41,557 nt of DNA from Planctomycetota bacterium (GCA_016207825.1 JACQZI010000026.1:1-41557), one strand, 5' to 3'. Positions 28,366-38,020 are shown, counted from the stretch's first letter. The notes: generated from the letters alone by a model not told the origin. Made by a program: numbers and translations.

Positions 28366-29004
28366 ATGAAATTCCTGATTACAGCCGGGCCGACACGCGA
28401 GCCGATTGACGCGGTGCGCTATATCTCCAACTTCTCCTCAGGCAAGATGGGCTACGCGCTGGCAAAGGAGGCGGTAAAGAGAGGGAATAAAGTAATATTG
28501 ATAAGCGGCCCTGTAGCCACGGAGACACAGAGCTCACAGAGAAAAGCATCTGTAAGTTTAATAAAAGTGGAAACAACAGAACAGATGCGCAAGACGGTTC
28601 TTAAATACATTCCAAAGGCGAATTGCCTGATAATGGCCGCGGCTGTGAGCGATTACCGCCCGGCTCACACACTCCAAGGCAAAATGAAGAAAACACAGGA
28701 TAAAATCAGCCTCAAACTGGTGCGCAACCCCGATATACTTAAAGAAATCGGCGCCAAAACCCGAAATAAGATATTAGTGGGGTTTGCGCTGGAGACAAAG
28801 AATCTCCTTAAATACGCCCGCGCCAAGGCGCGGGAAAAACGGCTGGATTATATCGTGGCTAATCCGGCGTCGGTTATCGGCAGGGATTCAAGCGATGCCA
28901 TGGTCCTGGATAGCCAGGGCCGTATTATCAAGCAGTTCAGGCAAGCCTCCAAGGCAACCATTGCCAGATTTATTATAAGGCTGGCAGAAAAAAGTAGCGA
29001 GTAG
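28366..29004 (+). CDS. coaB: Phosphopantothenate-cysteine ligase (stand-alone CoaB)
   Basis: CoaB joins cysteine to 4'-phosphopantothenate in coenzyme A synthesis. The 212-aa protein contains only the CoaB half of the usual CoaBC: MKFLITAGPTREPIDAVRYI, the nucleotide-loop NFSSGKMGYALAKEAVKRG, LIMAAAVSDYRPA, KLVRNPDIL and LVGFALET. Residues about 52-63 (ATETQSSQRKAS) are about five longer than in homologues and come from a repeat-like string (GCCACGGAGACACAGAG). The CoaC half is a separate gene at 38838, about 10 kb away. It is followed by a hairpin and uppP-ftsK on the same strand. Confidence 0.93.
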   Translation: MKFLITAGPTREPIDAVRYISNFSSGKMGYALAKEAVKRGNKVILISGPVATETQSSQRKASVSLIKVETTEQMRKTVLKYIPKANCLIMAAAVSDYRPAHTLQGKMKKTQDKISLKLVRNPDILKEIGAKTRNKILVGFALETKNLLKYARAKAREKRLDYIVANPASVIGRDSSDAMVLDSQGRIIKQFRQASKATIARFIIRLAEKSSE

Positions 29005-29061
29005 CGAGGATGGAGTAGAGAGCCTTTCCTCAATACACGCTACACACTACTCGATACTTTT
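28990..29061 (+). repeat. Inverted repeat between coaB and uppP
   Basis: AAAAGTAGCGAGTAG (28990-29004) and CTACTCGATACTTTT (29047-29061) are inverted with one mismatch in 15. The left arm contains the coaB stop codon, and the right arm ends 2 bp before the uppP ATG. The arms are internally repetitive (GTAGCGAGTAGCGAG). The hairpin would bring the two genes' ends together on the mRNA and leaves no visible ribosome site for uppP. Confidence 0.6.
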
Positions 29062-29063
29062 AT

Positions 29064-29849
29064 ATGTCCTTTTTCGAATCATTTATATTAGGCCTCATCC
29101 AGGGCATTGCCGAATTCCTGCCCATCAGCAGTTCGGGCCATTTGGCTATCGGCGAGGCGGTCTTCGGTATGAAAGACCCTGAGGCCAACCTTGCCTTTAT
29201 CGTATTCCTCCATCTTGTTTCCGTCCTGGCAATCCTTGTCGCCTTGTTCGATGAGATAAAGGATATTATCTTTGGAATGAGGTTCAAGGCGGTTTTATGG
29301 GTAATAGTCGGGACGATTCCGGCCGGCGTTATCGGGCTCTTGTTTAATGATAAGGTGGATAAGTTATTCGACCCGGCGCATCTCTATCTGGTCGGGATAG
29401 CCTTAATCATTAACGGGTTTATCCTCCTGGCAGGCGAGATTAGCGGCTGGGGAGAAGGAGCCAGTGTGGATAAGGTCGGATTCAAGAATTCACTGCTTAT
29501 CGGTATCGCGCAGGCAATCGCCATTATTCCGGGGATTTCGCGCTCCGGCTCGACCGTTTCAGGCGGGCTGGCCTTTGGCTTAAAGAAAAAGGACGCGGTG
29601 GTATATTCGTTTTTACTGGCGATTCCGGTGATTCTGGGCGCGGCATACCTGGAGCTTAAAGATTTCGGTAAATTTAAGGAGACTTTCCAGCCGATACCTA
29701 TAATTACGGCAGGGATAACCTGCTTTATTACCAGCATTATCGCCATAAAGATTTTGATGCGGGTGGTGCAGAAAAGCAAACTGCATTACTTCAGCTTCTA
29801 TTGCTTTTTCGCGGGCGCGGCAACGATAATCTGGTTTGTATTGAAGTAA
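29064..29849 (+). CDS. uppP: Undecaprenyl-diphosphatase (BacA family)
   Basis: The integral membrane phosphatase recycles undecaprenyl pyrophosphate, the lipid carrier for peptidoglycan and other polymers. The 261-aa protein has the two signature regions: GLIQGIAEFLPISSSGHL near the N-terminus (catalytic Glu and Ser-rich loop) and IIPGISRSGSTVSGGLAFGL in the second half. About seven hydrophobic helices follow the BacA pattern. It directly precedes ftsK (3-bp gap), suggesting cotranscription of envelope and division functions. Confidence 0.95.
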   Translation: MSFFESFILGLIQGIAEFLPISSSGHLAIGEAVFGMKDPEANLAFIVFLHLVSVLAILVALFDEIKDIIFGMRFKAVLWVIVGTIPAGVIGLLFNDKVDKLFDPAHLYLVGIALIINGFILLAGEISGWGEGASVDKVGFKNSLLIGIAQAIAIIPGISRSGSTVSGGLAFGLKKKDAVVYSFLLAIPVILGAAYLELKDFGKFKETFQPIPIITAGITCFITSIIAIKILMRVVQKSKLHYFSFYCFFAGAATIIWFVLK

Positions 29850-29852
29850 AAA

Positions 29853-32198
29853 ATGTCTAAAGAAGAGAACAATAAGAAATCCGTAGGCAAGCAAAGGCTA
29901 TTAGGGGTATTCCTCTTTTGCTTCGGCTTGTTCCTGATGCTTTCGCTGGTGACGTATTCTCCGCATGATTATGCCGACGTGGCGTATCCGGTCAATAAGA
30001 CCGTTGCCAACAAGGCCGGGAGCATCGGGGCGTTTCTGGCGTATTACGCGTTTCTCTTTTTCGGGATAGTGGCGTTTGTCGCAGCAATCTTTATCTCGTT
30101 CTGGGGAATCCTGCGTTTTGCCAAAAGGGAAATACCTTCCTTTGCCATTAAGATAGCCAGCCTGGCCATATTCATATTCTCGTCTTGCATGCTGGTGGCT
30201 TTGATGACGCCGGAGAGCTTCACGGCATGGAATTTATCCGTTAAGATGGAAAGCTTCGGCGGGTTTATCGGGCAGGCGTTAAGCTCGACTGCGACAGCAT
30301 ATTTCGGATATTTCGGCAGTTATATCCTGGCGTTATTCCTGATGGTGATTGCGGCGACGCTGGCAACCGATTGGATAGCTTATTACGTGGCGCTCTGGTT
30401 CTACCAGGCGGCCTTAAAGCCTTTGGGCGTGAAACTCATGGCGAAGATAGCCAATCGCTTTAAACCTAAGCCCGTGATTAACTTCCCCGCTCCGACTATC
30501 GGCTCGGGCGGCGGAACGGCCGTGATTACAGCCGCACCGGAAGGTGCGGATGATAAGGATGACTCCGCTGTCGCTACGGAGGATGAGGAAGAGAATAATA
30601 TAGAGGAAGAAGAAACGAATGAGGATTCCGAAGAGGCCGAAGGGGTGACTTTCGGGGGAGAATTAGCGCCAGCGGCAACGGCAGATGTTCCCGCAGGGCC
30701 GAAGCCCAAAAAGGCGCCTAAGGCAGTGCAGCCGATTTCCGAGTTTATCCTGCCGCCGATTGATTTATTGGAAGATGCCGAGGCGCTGGATACCGCCAAT
30801 GATGAGAAAGCCATACGGGATTGCATTCTGGTTATCGAATCCACTTTGAGCAACTTCGGCGTGGTGGCGCGGGTGACCCACGTGGAAAAGGGCCCGGTCG
30901 TGACGAGCTACGAAATAGAGTTGGGGCCGGGAATCAGCGTCCACAAGATTGCCGGGATGGCGGATGATTTCGCGATAGCGCTTAAGGCGCCTAATGTCCG
31001 GATCGTCGCGCCGATTCCGGGGAAATCAACCGTCGGGATAGAAGTGCCGAATGCCTTTAAGGGAATCGTCCGCGTCAAAGAGCTCCTGCTTGCCAATCCG
31101 GAAGCCAGCCAGAAAGCGGCGCTGCCTTTGTTTATCGGGAAAGACGCTTCGGGAGCGCCTTTGATTAAAGACCTGGCGGATATGCCGCATCTATTGATTG
31201 CCGGGACGACCGGCTCGGGAAAATCCATCTGCGTTTCCAGCATCATACTTTCGTTATTAATGACCAAGACGCCGGAGCAGATGAAGTTGCTTTTGATAGA
31301 CCCGAAGATGGTCGAGCTTTCGGCGTTTAAGGATATCCCTCATTTAATCAGCCCGGTGGTGACGGATATGCGCCGCGCGCCGTTGGTTCTCAAATGGATT
31401 GTCCGGACGATGGATGAGCGATATGAACTTTTCTTAAGGACAGGCGTTAAGAAGATAGAAAGTTATAACCAGTTGAGCGAGGAGAAAATCAGGGAAAAGC
31501 TTTCCGAAGACGGCGAAGCGCCGGTGGATGTGCCGATACGCCTGCCGTATATCGTGGTCTTTATAGATGAACTGGCTGATTTGATGATGGCGGCATCGGA
31601 CGATGTGGAAACGGCCATAACGAGGATATCGCAGAAATCCAGGGCGGTCGGGATTCATTTAGTGATGGCGACCCAGCGCCCGAGCGTGGATGTGATTACC
31701 GGACTGATTAAATCCAATATGCCGGCGAGGATTGCCTTTAAGGTAGCCTCCAAAATAGATTCGCGCACCATACTTGACCGGAACGGCGCGGAGAAACTGC
31801 TCGGACAGGGCGATATGCTGATGTTACAGCCTTCGTCAACCGACCTCATCCGCACGCAGGGGACATTTGTGAGCGAGAAGGAAAGCCGCGAGGTGATGAA
31901 CTTCCTTAAGAAACAGCGCGAGCCCATCTTTGACGACGAATTGCTGGAGCTGGAAAATAAGGATGCCATGGAAGAAATCGAAGCCGACCCCTTATTTGAA
32001 GAGGCCGCCAAGATAGTGCTGGAGACCCAGCGCGGAAGCGTTTCGCTTATCCAGCGCCGCCTGGCAATCGGCTATACGCGCGCGGCAAGATTGGTTGACA
32101 TGATGGCGCGGGTCGGAATCGTCGGCGCATACAAAAACAGCAAGGCGCGCGAAGTGGTAATGACCCTTGATGAATGGACCCAGCGGAAGAATAACTGA
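29853..32198 (+). CDS. ftsK: DNA translocase FtsK/SpoIIIE
   Basis: FtsK pumps chromosomal DNA through the closing septum. The 781-aa protein has four N-terminal membrane helices (about 20-185), then an acidic linker (about 225-275, EDEEENNIEEEETNEDSEE). The motor domain has Walker A AGTTGSGKSICV near 450, LLLIDPKMVELSAFKDIPHL, Walker B IVVFIDELADLMM, and THLVMATQRPS-like HLVMATQRPSVDVITG. The C-terminal winged-helix gamma domain has SLIQRRLAIGYTRAARLVDMM and would read KOPS-type DNA polarity signals. The acidic linker is short compared with E. coli FtsK. The gene converges on the HEAT-repeat gene. Confidence 0.96.
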   Translation: MSKEENNKKSVGKQRLLGVFLFCFGLFLMLSLVTYSPHDYADVAYPVNKTVANKAGSIGAFLAYYAFLFFGIVAFVAAIFISFWGILRFAKREIPSFAIKIASLAIFIFSSCMLVALMTPESFTAWNLSVKMESFGGFIGQALSSTATAYFGYFGSYILALFLMVIAATLATDWIAYYVALWFYQAALKPLGVKLMAKIANRFKPKPVINFPAPTIGSGGGTAVITAAPEGADDKDDSAVATEDEEENNIEEEETNEDSEEAEGVTFGGELAPAATADVPAGPKPKKAPKAVQPISEFILPPIDLLEDAEALDTANDEKAIRDCILVIESTLSNFGVVARVTHVEKGPVVTSYEIELGPGISVHKIAGMADDFAIALKAPNVRIVAPIPGKSTVGIEVPNAFKGIVRVKELLLANPEASQKAALPLFIGKDASGAPLIKDLADMPHLLIAGTTGSGKSICVSSIILSLLMTKTPEQMKLLLIDPKMVELSAFKDIPHLISPVVTDMRRAPLVLKWIVRTMDERYELFLRTGVKKIESYNQLSEEKIREKLSEDGEAPVDVPIRLPYIVVFIDELADLMMAASDDVETAITRISQKSRAVGIHLVMATQRPSVDVITGLIKSNMPARIAFKVASKIDSRTILDRNGAEKLLGQGDMLMLQPSSTDLIRTQGTFVSEKESREVMNFLKKQREPIFDDELLELENKDAMEEIEADPLFEEAAKIVLETQRGSVSLIQRRLAIGYTRAARLVDMMARVGIVGAYKNSKAREVVMTLDEWTQRKNN

Positions 32199-32241
32199 TT
32201 GCTGCCCGCCTTGACCTTTCAAAACAACCTTCCAGAAACAG

Positions 32242-33996
32242 CTAATCCGGCTTGCTTACGGCAATATGGTCCATGATATTCAGCCAGATATTGTAATTAG
32301 TATCCGCGGTCAACGCGTATAGCGGGTTGACTTTCTGGACGTCCAGGATAAAGCCCAGGGCGAAGATGATATACATCCTTAAATCCATGTTCTGTTCGTT
32401 TTTATAGGCTTTAATGAGGGTATCCACGGATTCTTTATTGCCGACATAGGCCAGCCCGTGAGCGGCCCTTTGCAGTATCTGCATGGGCGCTTTTTTCTCC
32501 TTAAGGTGCTTGTGCAATATTTCCAGCACCTCTTTCTTTTTGCCAAGCATGCAAAGAGCGACGGTCAGGTTATTATAAACCGGGTTTGCGATATTCAGGT
32601 CTTCCTGCGCCTTTTTATAAAGGGCTTCAAGCGGCGGCACAGCCTGTTCATCGCCAATCATCCCTAAAGCCTGGATGGCGTATATGAAAGAGACCGGGTC
32701 GGCGTATTGCTCGTTTTTAACCGTGTTAATAAGCGGCTGGACGGATTTTTTGTCCTTAAGAATCCCAAGCGCGACAATAACAGCCGGGCGGACCAGGCGT
32801 TCCTTTTTATCGGCGAGCAGTTCCCTGAGCTTGGCGGCTGATTTTTCGTCCCCGATGATTCCAAGCGCGATTATGCAAAAACCTTTTACCATGTAATCGG
32901 TTTTCTTGGAGCTGATAAGCTGGACCAGAGGGTCATAGGCCGTTTTATCCCCTAATTGAGCCAGGGCGATGGAGGCAAACTCAAGAACCGAGCTGTCTTT
33001 ATCGCTTTGGAGAAGATTAAGGATATCTTTTTTGGCATCAGGAGTTTTTAATAATCCTAAAGCTATTGCAACAGAGGCCCTGATAGCGCCGGTTTTATCG
33101 GACAGGGCCTTTCTTAATTCGGGAAGGACTTCAGGTTCTTTAATCCGGCCCAAGGCTAAGGCGGCATAGGCTCGTTCCTGCAGCGTTTTTTTTGTATCGG
33201 TAAGTATCCCCGATAAAAGCGCGATAGCAGATTTTTCCTGCAGATTGCCCAGGGAAAGAATGGCCGAGCAGGTTACGTTTATGGGCGTCTTTTTATCCTG
33301 TTTTAAAACGTCTTTCAAGGCTTCCGTAGCCGCCGGGTCCTTGATATAACCTAGCGCCAAAGCCGCGTAAGATTTGCTTATTTCCGTGGAATCAGAGGAA
33401 AAAAGGAAAGTTTTGATCGCATCGATAGAAGTCGTATCTCCGTATATGCCCAAAGCCAGATACGCCGTGTTTTTGACATCATAGTTAGGATGCATCATGG
33501 CTTCTTTTAAATAGGGCAGTCCGTTTTTTTCCCTGAATTTTCCCAGCGCCAAAGCGGCCATTGCCTGCGCCAGCGGGTTTTTATCGTTTTTTAGCGCATC
33601 GGCTAACGTATCGATTATTTCTTTTACGGCATTCAAGCTTACGCTTTGGGTTTCGTTCCCGTCACCTATTTCTTCCTTAAGCTTCACCGGTTCTTTAAAG
33701 GGAAGATGATTCAGGCGGTTTCTTATCCACCATATTTCCCATGCGGCCAGAAGGGTGTTTGTCGGAGGGTTAAATACTTTCGGTTCGAGCCCTGTGCTTG
33801 GGCCCGGCCTGCTTGCGGGCGTTGGGGTCGGCGTTGGAGTAATTTTTTGTTCCGGAGGAGGTCCCGGGGGCGGAAGAGTATTGCCTTCGTCACCGGCACT
33901 CGGGCACCAGCCTAAAACCTGATTGATATTATCGCTTTGCAAAAACAATATCATGGCAAGCAGCATGGCCGTAAGTAAGACGGTTTTTCTTATCAT
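32242..33996 (-). CDS. Secreted HEAT-repeat protein, downstream paralog
   Basis: The 584-aa protein starts with a signal sequence (MIRKTVLLTAMLLAMILFLQ), followed by a Pro/Thr-rich linker (about 35-75, PPGPPPEQKITPTPTPTP). A conserved AWEIWWIRNRLNHLPF segment comes next. The rest is an array of about twelve HEAT/PBS-lyase-type helical repeats of roughly 35-40 residues (ALGKFREKNGLPYLKEAM, ALGIYGDTTSIDAI, ALGYIKDPAATEAL). It ends FALGFILDVQ...LNIMDHIAVSKPD. Such scaffolds mediate protein contacts outside the cytoplasmic membrane. It is a tandem paralog of the gene at 34034-35752, with 37 bp between. Partner and function are unknown. Confidence 0.88.
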   Translation of the reverse strand: MIRKTVLLTAMLLAMILFLQSDNINQVLGWCPSAGDEGNTLPPPGPPPEQKITPTPTPTPASRPGPSTGLEPKVFNPPTNTLLAAWEIWWIRNRLNHLPFKEPVKLKEEIGDGNETQSVSLNAVKEIIDTLADALKNDKNPLAQAMAALALGKFREKNGLPYLKEAMMHPNYDVKNTAYLALGIYGDTTSIDAIKTFLFSSDSTEISKSYAALALGYIKDPAATEALKDVLKQDKKTPINVTCSAILSLGNLQEKSAIALLSGILTDTKKTLQERAYAALALGRIKEPEVLPELRKALSDKTGAIRASVAIALGLLKTPDAKKDILNLLQSDKDSSVLEFASIALAQLGDKTAYDPLVQLISSKKTDYMVKGFCIIALGIIGDEKSAAKLRELLADKKERLVRPAVIVALGILKDKKSVQPLINTVKNEQYADPVSFIYAIQALGMIGDEQAVPPLEALYKKAQEDLNIANPVYNNLTVALCMLGKKKEVLEILHKHLKEKKAPMQILQRAAHGLAYVGNKESVDTLIKAYKNEQNMDLRMYIIFALGFILDVQKVNPLYALTADTNYNIWLNIMDHIAVSKPD

Positions 33997-34033
33997 ATTA
34001 AGGCGCTCCTTTTCGTTATACTAAAGAATTTGG

Positions 34034-35752
34034 TTAATCCGGTTTATTGAGAGAAATATGATCCATGATATTAAGCCAGATAAAGTAATTATTATCTGCA
34101 GTAATATCATAAAGCGGATTAATTTTCTGGGGGTCCAGTATAAATCCTAATGCAAACATGATATACATCCGGACATCCTGATTCTTTTCGTCCTTATAAC
34201 AATTGATTAGGTTTGTAACGGATTCCTTGGTGCCGACATAGGCCGTTCCGTGAATGGCTCTTAGCAGAATCTGGGAAGTTGCTTTTTTATCCTTCAGGTG
34301 TTTGTGCAATATTTCCAGGACTTCTTTCCGTTTACCCAGCATGGCAAGCGCGACCGTCAGATTGTTATAAACAGGAACGGCAATATTTAAATCTTCCTGC
34401 GCTTTTTTATAGAGGGTTTCGAGCGTTGGGACGGCTTGTTCATCCCCGATCATTCCCAAAGCCTGGACAGTATATAAAAAAGCGACCGGGTCTGACATCT
34501 GTTCTGTTTTCAGGGTGTTAATCAGCACCGGGACGGCTTTTTTATCCTTAAGGAGCCCGAGTCCTATAATGGATGCCGGGCGCAGGAACGGGTCTTTTTT
34601 GCTTGAAACGGTTTCCCTTAAGAGATCAGCCGATTTTTCATCTCCCATAATGCCGAGTGCAATTATAACAACCCCTTTAACGTTATAGTCCAGCTTTTTA
34701 TCGGTAAGCATTTTTCGTAGGGCGTCACAAACGGATTTATCGCCCAACTGGGCCAATGAAACGGCGGCAAACTGTCGAACACGGGAATCTTTATCATTTT
34801 GAAGCATGTTAAGCAAGTCGTTTTTGGAATCGGGCGATTTGATTAGTCCAAGTGCGATTGCCACGCTGGAGCGGATATCCCCTGTTTTATCCTGCATGGA
34901 TTTCTTTAGTTCCGGTAAGGACTCCGGGGCTTTGATTCTGCCCAAAGCCAGTGCGGCGTAGGCGCGTTCCTGCATAGTCCGTTTCTGGTCATTAAGAATA
35001 CCGGAAAGGAGCGGGATTGATTCTTTTTCCTGAAGGTTGCCTAAAGCAAGGATTGCCGAACACATTGCGTTTTGGGGTGTTTTGGAATTCGGGTTTAATA
35101 TTTCCTTAAGCGCTTCGGTTGATTTGGGATCCTTGATATAACCGAGTGCCAAAGCGGCGTATGCTTTGGTTATGTCCGTTGATTCGCTTGAAAACAGGAA
35201 TTGTTTTATCGTATCAAAAGAAGAAACATCCCCGAAAACGCCGAGGGATAAATACGCCATATTCTTTACGTTATAATCAGGGTCATTTAAGGCTTCTTTA
35301 AGGTATTGAAGCCCGTATTTATCCTTGAATTTACCGAGTGCCCAGGCCGCCATACCGCGGGCTAGCGGAAACTTGTCGCTTTTCATGGCGTTTGCAATGG
35401 CGTCTATAATCTCTTTGGTCTGGTTCATTTTTTGGGCTATTGTTTCGTTTTCGCCCGCATTTACTTCTTCTCTCCACACCAAAGGTTCTTTAAAAGGCAG
35501 GTGTTTTAACCTGTTCCTGATCCACCACATTTCCCATGCGCCTAGAGGCCCTGTGTTAGGCGGGTTGAAAACAAGCGGTTCCAGCCCTGTATTCGCAGGC
35601 GGGCGGGTGGGAGCCGGAGGCACCTGAGGCGTAATCGGGGTGATGGTGTTGCCACCGCTGCCTCCGCTTGGGCAATTAGCATTACTATAATCCGTTAAAA
35701 AATAAATTGCTGTGACACATAGTATTAATACAGAAACGATCCTTGTTTTCAT
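34034..35752 (-). CDS. Secreted HEAT-repeat protein, upstream paralog
   Basis: The 572-aa protein has the same plan as its neighbour: a signal sequence (MKTRIVSVLILCVTAIYFLT), a Cys-Pro-Ser-Gly motif after it, and a Pro-rich linker (PQVPPAPTRPPANTG). Then come AWEMWWIRNRLKHLPF and about twelve HEAT repeats, ending FALGFILDPQ...LNIMDHISLNKPD. The two proteins align end to end with colinear repeats, so they arose by whole-gene duplication. The linkers diverge most and the helical array least. The pair appears to be an operon transcribed from the 254-bp AT-rich region shared with secG. Functional assignment beyond scaffold is not possible. Confidence 0.88.
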   Translation of the reverse strand: MKTRIVSVLILCVTAIYFLTDYSNANCPSGGSGGNTITPITPQVPPAPTRPPANTGLEPLVFNPPNTGPLGAWEMWWIRNRLKHLPFKEPLVWREEVNAGENETIAQKMNQTKEIIDAIANAMKSDKFPLARGMAAWALGKFKDKYGLQYLKEALNDPDYNVKNMAYLSLGVFGDVSSFDTIKQFLFSSESTDITKAYAALALGYIKDPKSTEALKEILNPNSKTPQNAMCSAILALGNLQEKESIPLLSGILNDQKRTMQERAYAALALGRIKAPESLPELKKSMQDKTGDIRSSVAIALGLIKSPDSKNDLLNMLQNDKDSRVRQFAAVSLAQLGDKSVCDALRKMLTDKKLDYNVKGVVIIALGIMGDEKSADLLRETVSSKKDPFLRPASIIGLGLLKDKKAVPVLINTLKTEQMSDPVAFLYTVQALGMIGDEQAVPTLETLYKKAQEDLNIAVPVYNNLTVALAMLGKRKEVLEILHKHLKDKKATSQILLRAIHGTAYVGTKESVTNLINCYKDEKNQDVRMYIMFALGFILDPQKINPLYDITADNNYFIWLNIMDHISLNKPD

Positions 35753-36006
35753 ATAAAAAGCCCTTCTTTATAGCTTGGATGCAACCTTTCTAATATATAA
35801 TACAATTTTAAAGCCCCAAAGTTTTATAAAAAATAATATCAGAGAGAAATTTTTTATGCCTTGCCTGTATTTTATGTAAGACCAACAACTGTTATTAAAT
35901 CAAACGGGCTTGTTTCTGTCAACATATACTATAAAATATGGAGGAAAATACTGGACATTACGACAGTTTATTTATAATATCATAGTTTGTTTAAAGGAGG
36001 AATGAC

Positions 36007-36375
36007 ATGGGGGTGCTACTATCTGTCTTGATGGCTATTTTCATGCTGGTCAGCATTTTGCTTATCGTGATTGTTTTAATCCAGCCGCACCACAGTGAAA
36101 GCGGCCTGGCAGGCGCATTTGGCGGCGGCGGAAGCGATTCGTTTTTCGGCGCTAAGGCGATTACCGTTGCCACGCGTATTACCGTAATCCTGGCGATAAT
36201 ATTCTTCATACTTGCTATCATTATTAATAAAATTCCCCATGAAAACCCTTCAAGGATGGATGGTTATAAACCGCCAGCCCCGGCGAGCTCTCCGAATACT
36301 CCGCCTGCGACAACGCCTCCGGCGGAACAGCCTGTTCCGGCACCGGCGCCTCAACAGCCGGTAACCCCGTCCTAA
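36007..36375 (+). CDS. secG: Preprotein translocase subunit SecG with proline-rich tail
   Basis: SecG is the accessory subunit of the SecYEG export channel. The 122-aa protein has two membrane helices (about 4-26 and 55-77) with the family loop LIQPHHSESGLAGAFGGGGS and FFGAKAITVATRIT between them. A C-terminal extension of about 40 residues is almost all Pro, Ala, Thr and Ser (PPAPASSPNTPPATTPPAE). Such tails occur in SecG of several phyla. AAAGGAGG precedes ATG 36007. It starts a plus-strand run with pyrE and yicC. Confidence 0.93.
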   Translation: MGVLLSVLMAIFMLVSILLIVIVLIQPHHSESGLAGAFGGGGSDSFFGAKAITVATRITVILAIIFFILAIIINKIPHENPSRMDGYKPPAPASSPNTPPATTPPAEQPVPAPAPQQPVTPS

Positions 36376-36404
36376 TATTAGTATTTTGTGAAAAGGATTC
36401 TTTC

Positions 36405-36986
36405 ATGCATAATAATGATGCGATATTGAATACTTTCAAAAGACTGGGTGCCGTCCAGACGGGACATTTTATGTTAACTTCCGGTAATCATAGCGATACC
36501 TACGTCCAGTGCGCGCGCATTCTGGAAAACCCGCGGATTAACGCCAGGTTATGCAAAAAACTTGCCCAGCCGTGGATGAAAAGCCGGGTGGATATTGTGG
36601 CCGGGCCGGCCGTGGGCGGGATTATCGGCGCGTACGAACTGGCTCGGGCGCTCAAAGCCCGTGCGATTTACCTGGAACGGGTTGATAACAAGCTCGTTTT
36701 AAGGCGCGGGTTTACCATTAATAATGGAGAGAACGTCCTTGTCATAGAAGATGTCGTAACTACCGGCGGTTCGGCGCAGGAAGTCGTAGAGGTGATAAAG
36801 GAAAACAAGGGTAAAGTTGTCGGCGTGGTGTCTTTGGTTGACCGAAGCGGCAAAGCCGAATCTCCTTTTAACGTTAAATTCAATGCCCTGCTTAAAGTTA
36901 ATCCGCCTATCTATAAACCTGAAGAGTGTCCTTTGTGTAAAAAAGGAATCCCGGTAGCCAAGCCCGGCTCCAGAGGATTGAAATAG
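36405..36986 (+). CDS. pyrE: Orotate phosphoribosyltransferase
   Basis: The pyrimidine-biosynthesis enzyme converts orotate and PRPP to OMP. The 193-aa protein has the type I PRTase fold with HFMLTSGNHSDTYVQ, DIVAGPAVGGIIGAYELA, and the PRPP-binding motif VLVIEDVVTTGGSAQEV. The C-terminal ECPLCKKGIPVAKPGSRG with CxxC is typical of one PyrE subgroup. It lies 29 bp after secG and 10 bp before yicC. Confidence 0.94.
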   Translation: MHNNDAILNTFKRLGAVQTGHFMLTSGNHSDTYVQCARILENPRINARLCKKLAQPWMKSRVDIVAGPAVGGIIGAYELARALKARAIYLERVDNKLVLRRGFTINNGENVLVIEDVVTTGGSAQEVVEVIKENKGKVVGVVSLVDRSGKAESPFNVKFNALLKVNPPIYKPEECPLCKKGIPVAKPGSRGLK

Positions 36987-36996
36987 AGGATAAACT

Positions 36997-37911
36997 ATGC
37001 GTAGTATGACCGGTTACGGAAAATCAAGCGCACGAGTCAAGGATATGAATATCCGGGTCGAGGCGCGCTCGGTCAATCATCGTTTTTTTAACTGCCAGCT
37101 GAACCTGCCGGAAGTATTTTCCGGCTCCAATGCGCGTATCGAAGCAATTATACGCCAGTATATCCCGCGCGGGGCGATTAATCTTTCTATAAAACTTGAG
37201 CCGGTTAACCAGAAACCGGTTTACGAATTCAATATCCCGGTTATCAGGGAATACCATAACCGGATAAAAGCGCTTCAGAAAAAGCTGGGGTTGAAAGACC
37301 CGCTTTCAATAAACACACTGCTTGCCTTACCAGGAATACAGCAGTTGATTCAACTGAGACCTGCGGAAATAAAACCGGATTGGACTGGTACGGAAAAAGT
37401 TATCGGGAGTGCTTTGAAAAACCTGGTGAAGATGCGTTCAAGCGAGGGAAACCGCCTGAAGAAAGCATTGGAAGCGATTCTTAAAAGGGTCTGGTCTTTA
37501 AAAGAAGAGGTGAGAAAGCGGATTCCCGAAGTGAAAAGCCAGTATGAGGCGACGCTTTCCAAAAGAGTGGCCGAAATACTTGCCAAAATAAAACCGGAAA
37601 TTGTCGGGGCGAATCAATGCGCTGATGCAAACAATATTAACCAGCGCATTGCCGAGGAGGTCGCCTTTTTCGCCCAGAAGATTGATATTACCGAGGAAAT
37701 CAACCGGCTGGAATCGCACCTGGAAGAATTCCGTAAGACCATAAAACAGGATGGCGAATCCGGCAAGAAACTGGATTTCCTGACGCAGGAAATATTGCGC
37801 GAGGTTAATACCATGGCATCAAAGGGTAATGACAGCAAGATTGCCCATTATACTATCGCGCTAAAAACGGAGATAGACAAGCTTAAGGAACAGGTTCAGA
37901 ATATTGAATGA
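36997..37911 (+). CDS. yicC: YicC family endoribonuclease
   Basis: The 304-aa protein has the YicC signature N-terminus MRSMTGYGKSSA, VEARSVNHRFFN, and the C-terminal DUF1732 part with DITEEINRLESHLEEF, GKKLDFLTQEILREVNTM and SKGNDSKI. E. coli YicC is an RNase implicated in RyhB turnover. Conserved linkage to gmk and rpoZ, seen here, is common across bacteria. Its last codons and stop are part of the first unit of the 29-bp tandem repeat that separates it from gmk. Confidence 0.93.
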   Translation: MRSMTGYGKSSARVKDMNIRVEARSVNHRFFNCQLNLPEVFSGSNARIEAIIRQYIPRGAINLSIKLEPVNQKPVYEFNIPVIREYHNRIKALQKKLGLKDPLSINTLLALPGIQQLIQLRPAEIKPDWTGTEKVIGSALKNLVKMRSSEGNRLKKALEAILKRVWSLKEEVRKRIPEVKSQYEATLSKRVAEILAKIKPEIVGANQCADANNINQRIAEEVAFFAQKIDITEEINRLESHLEEFRKTIKQDGESGKKLDFLTQEILREVNTMASKGNDSKIAHYTIALKTEIDKLKEQVQNIE

Positions 37912-38020
37912 AATGAAATCCCCATAGCGGGATCGAATGAAATGAGACCCTCGTAGACGGGTTGAGTGAAACGAAATCTCCGAAGGTGGTTGAATGAAAT
38001 GAAACCATCGAAGCGGGGTT
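37906..38020. repeat. Four tandem 28-29-bp units between yicC and gmk
   Basis: Units run 37906-37934, 37935-37963, 37964-37991 and 37992-38020, each starting GAATGAAATGA or GAGTGAAACGA. Each carries a small inverted pair in its second half, such as ATCCC/CGGGAT in unit 1 and ACCC/GGGT in unit 2. Units 1 and 2 differ in arm sequence but keep pairing. The first unit includes the yicC stop. Confidence 0.75.
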
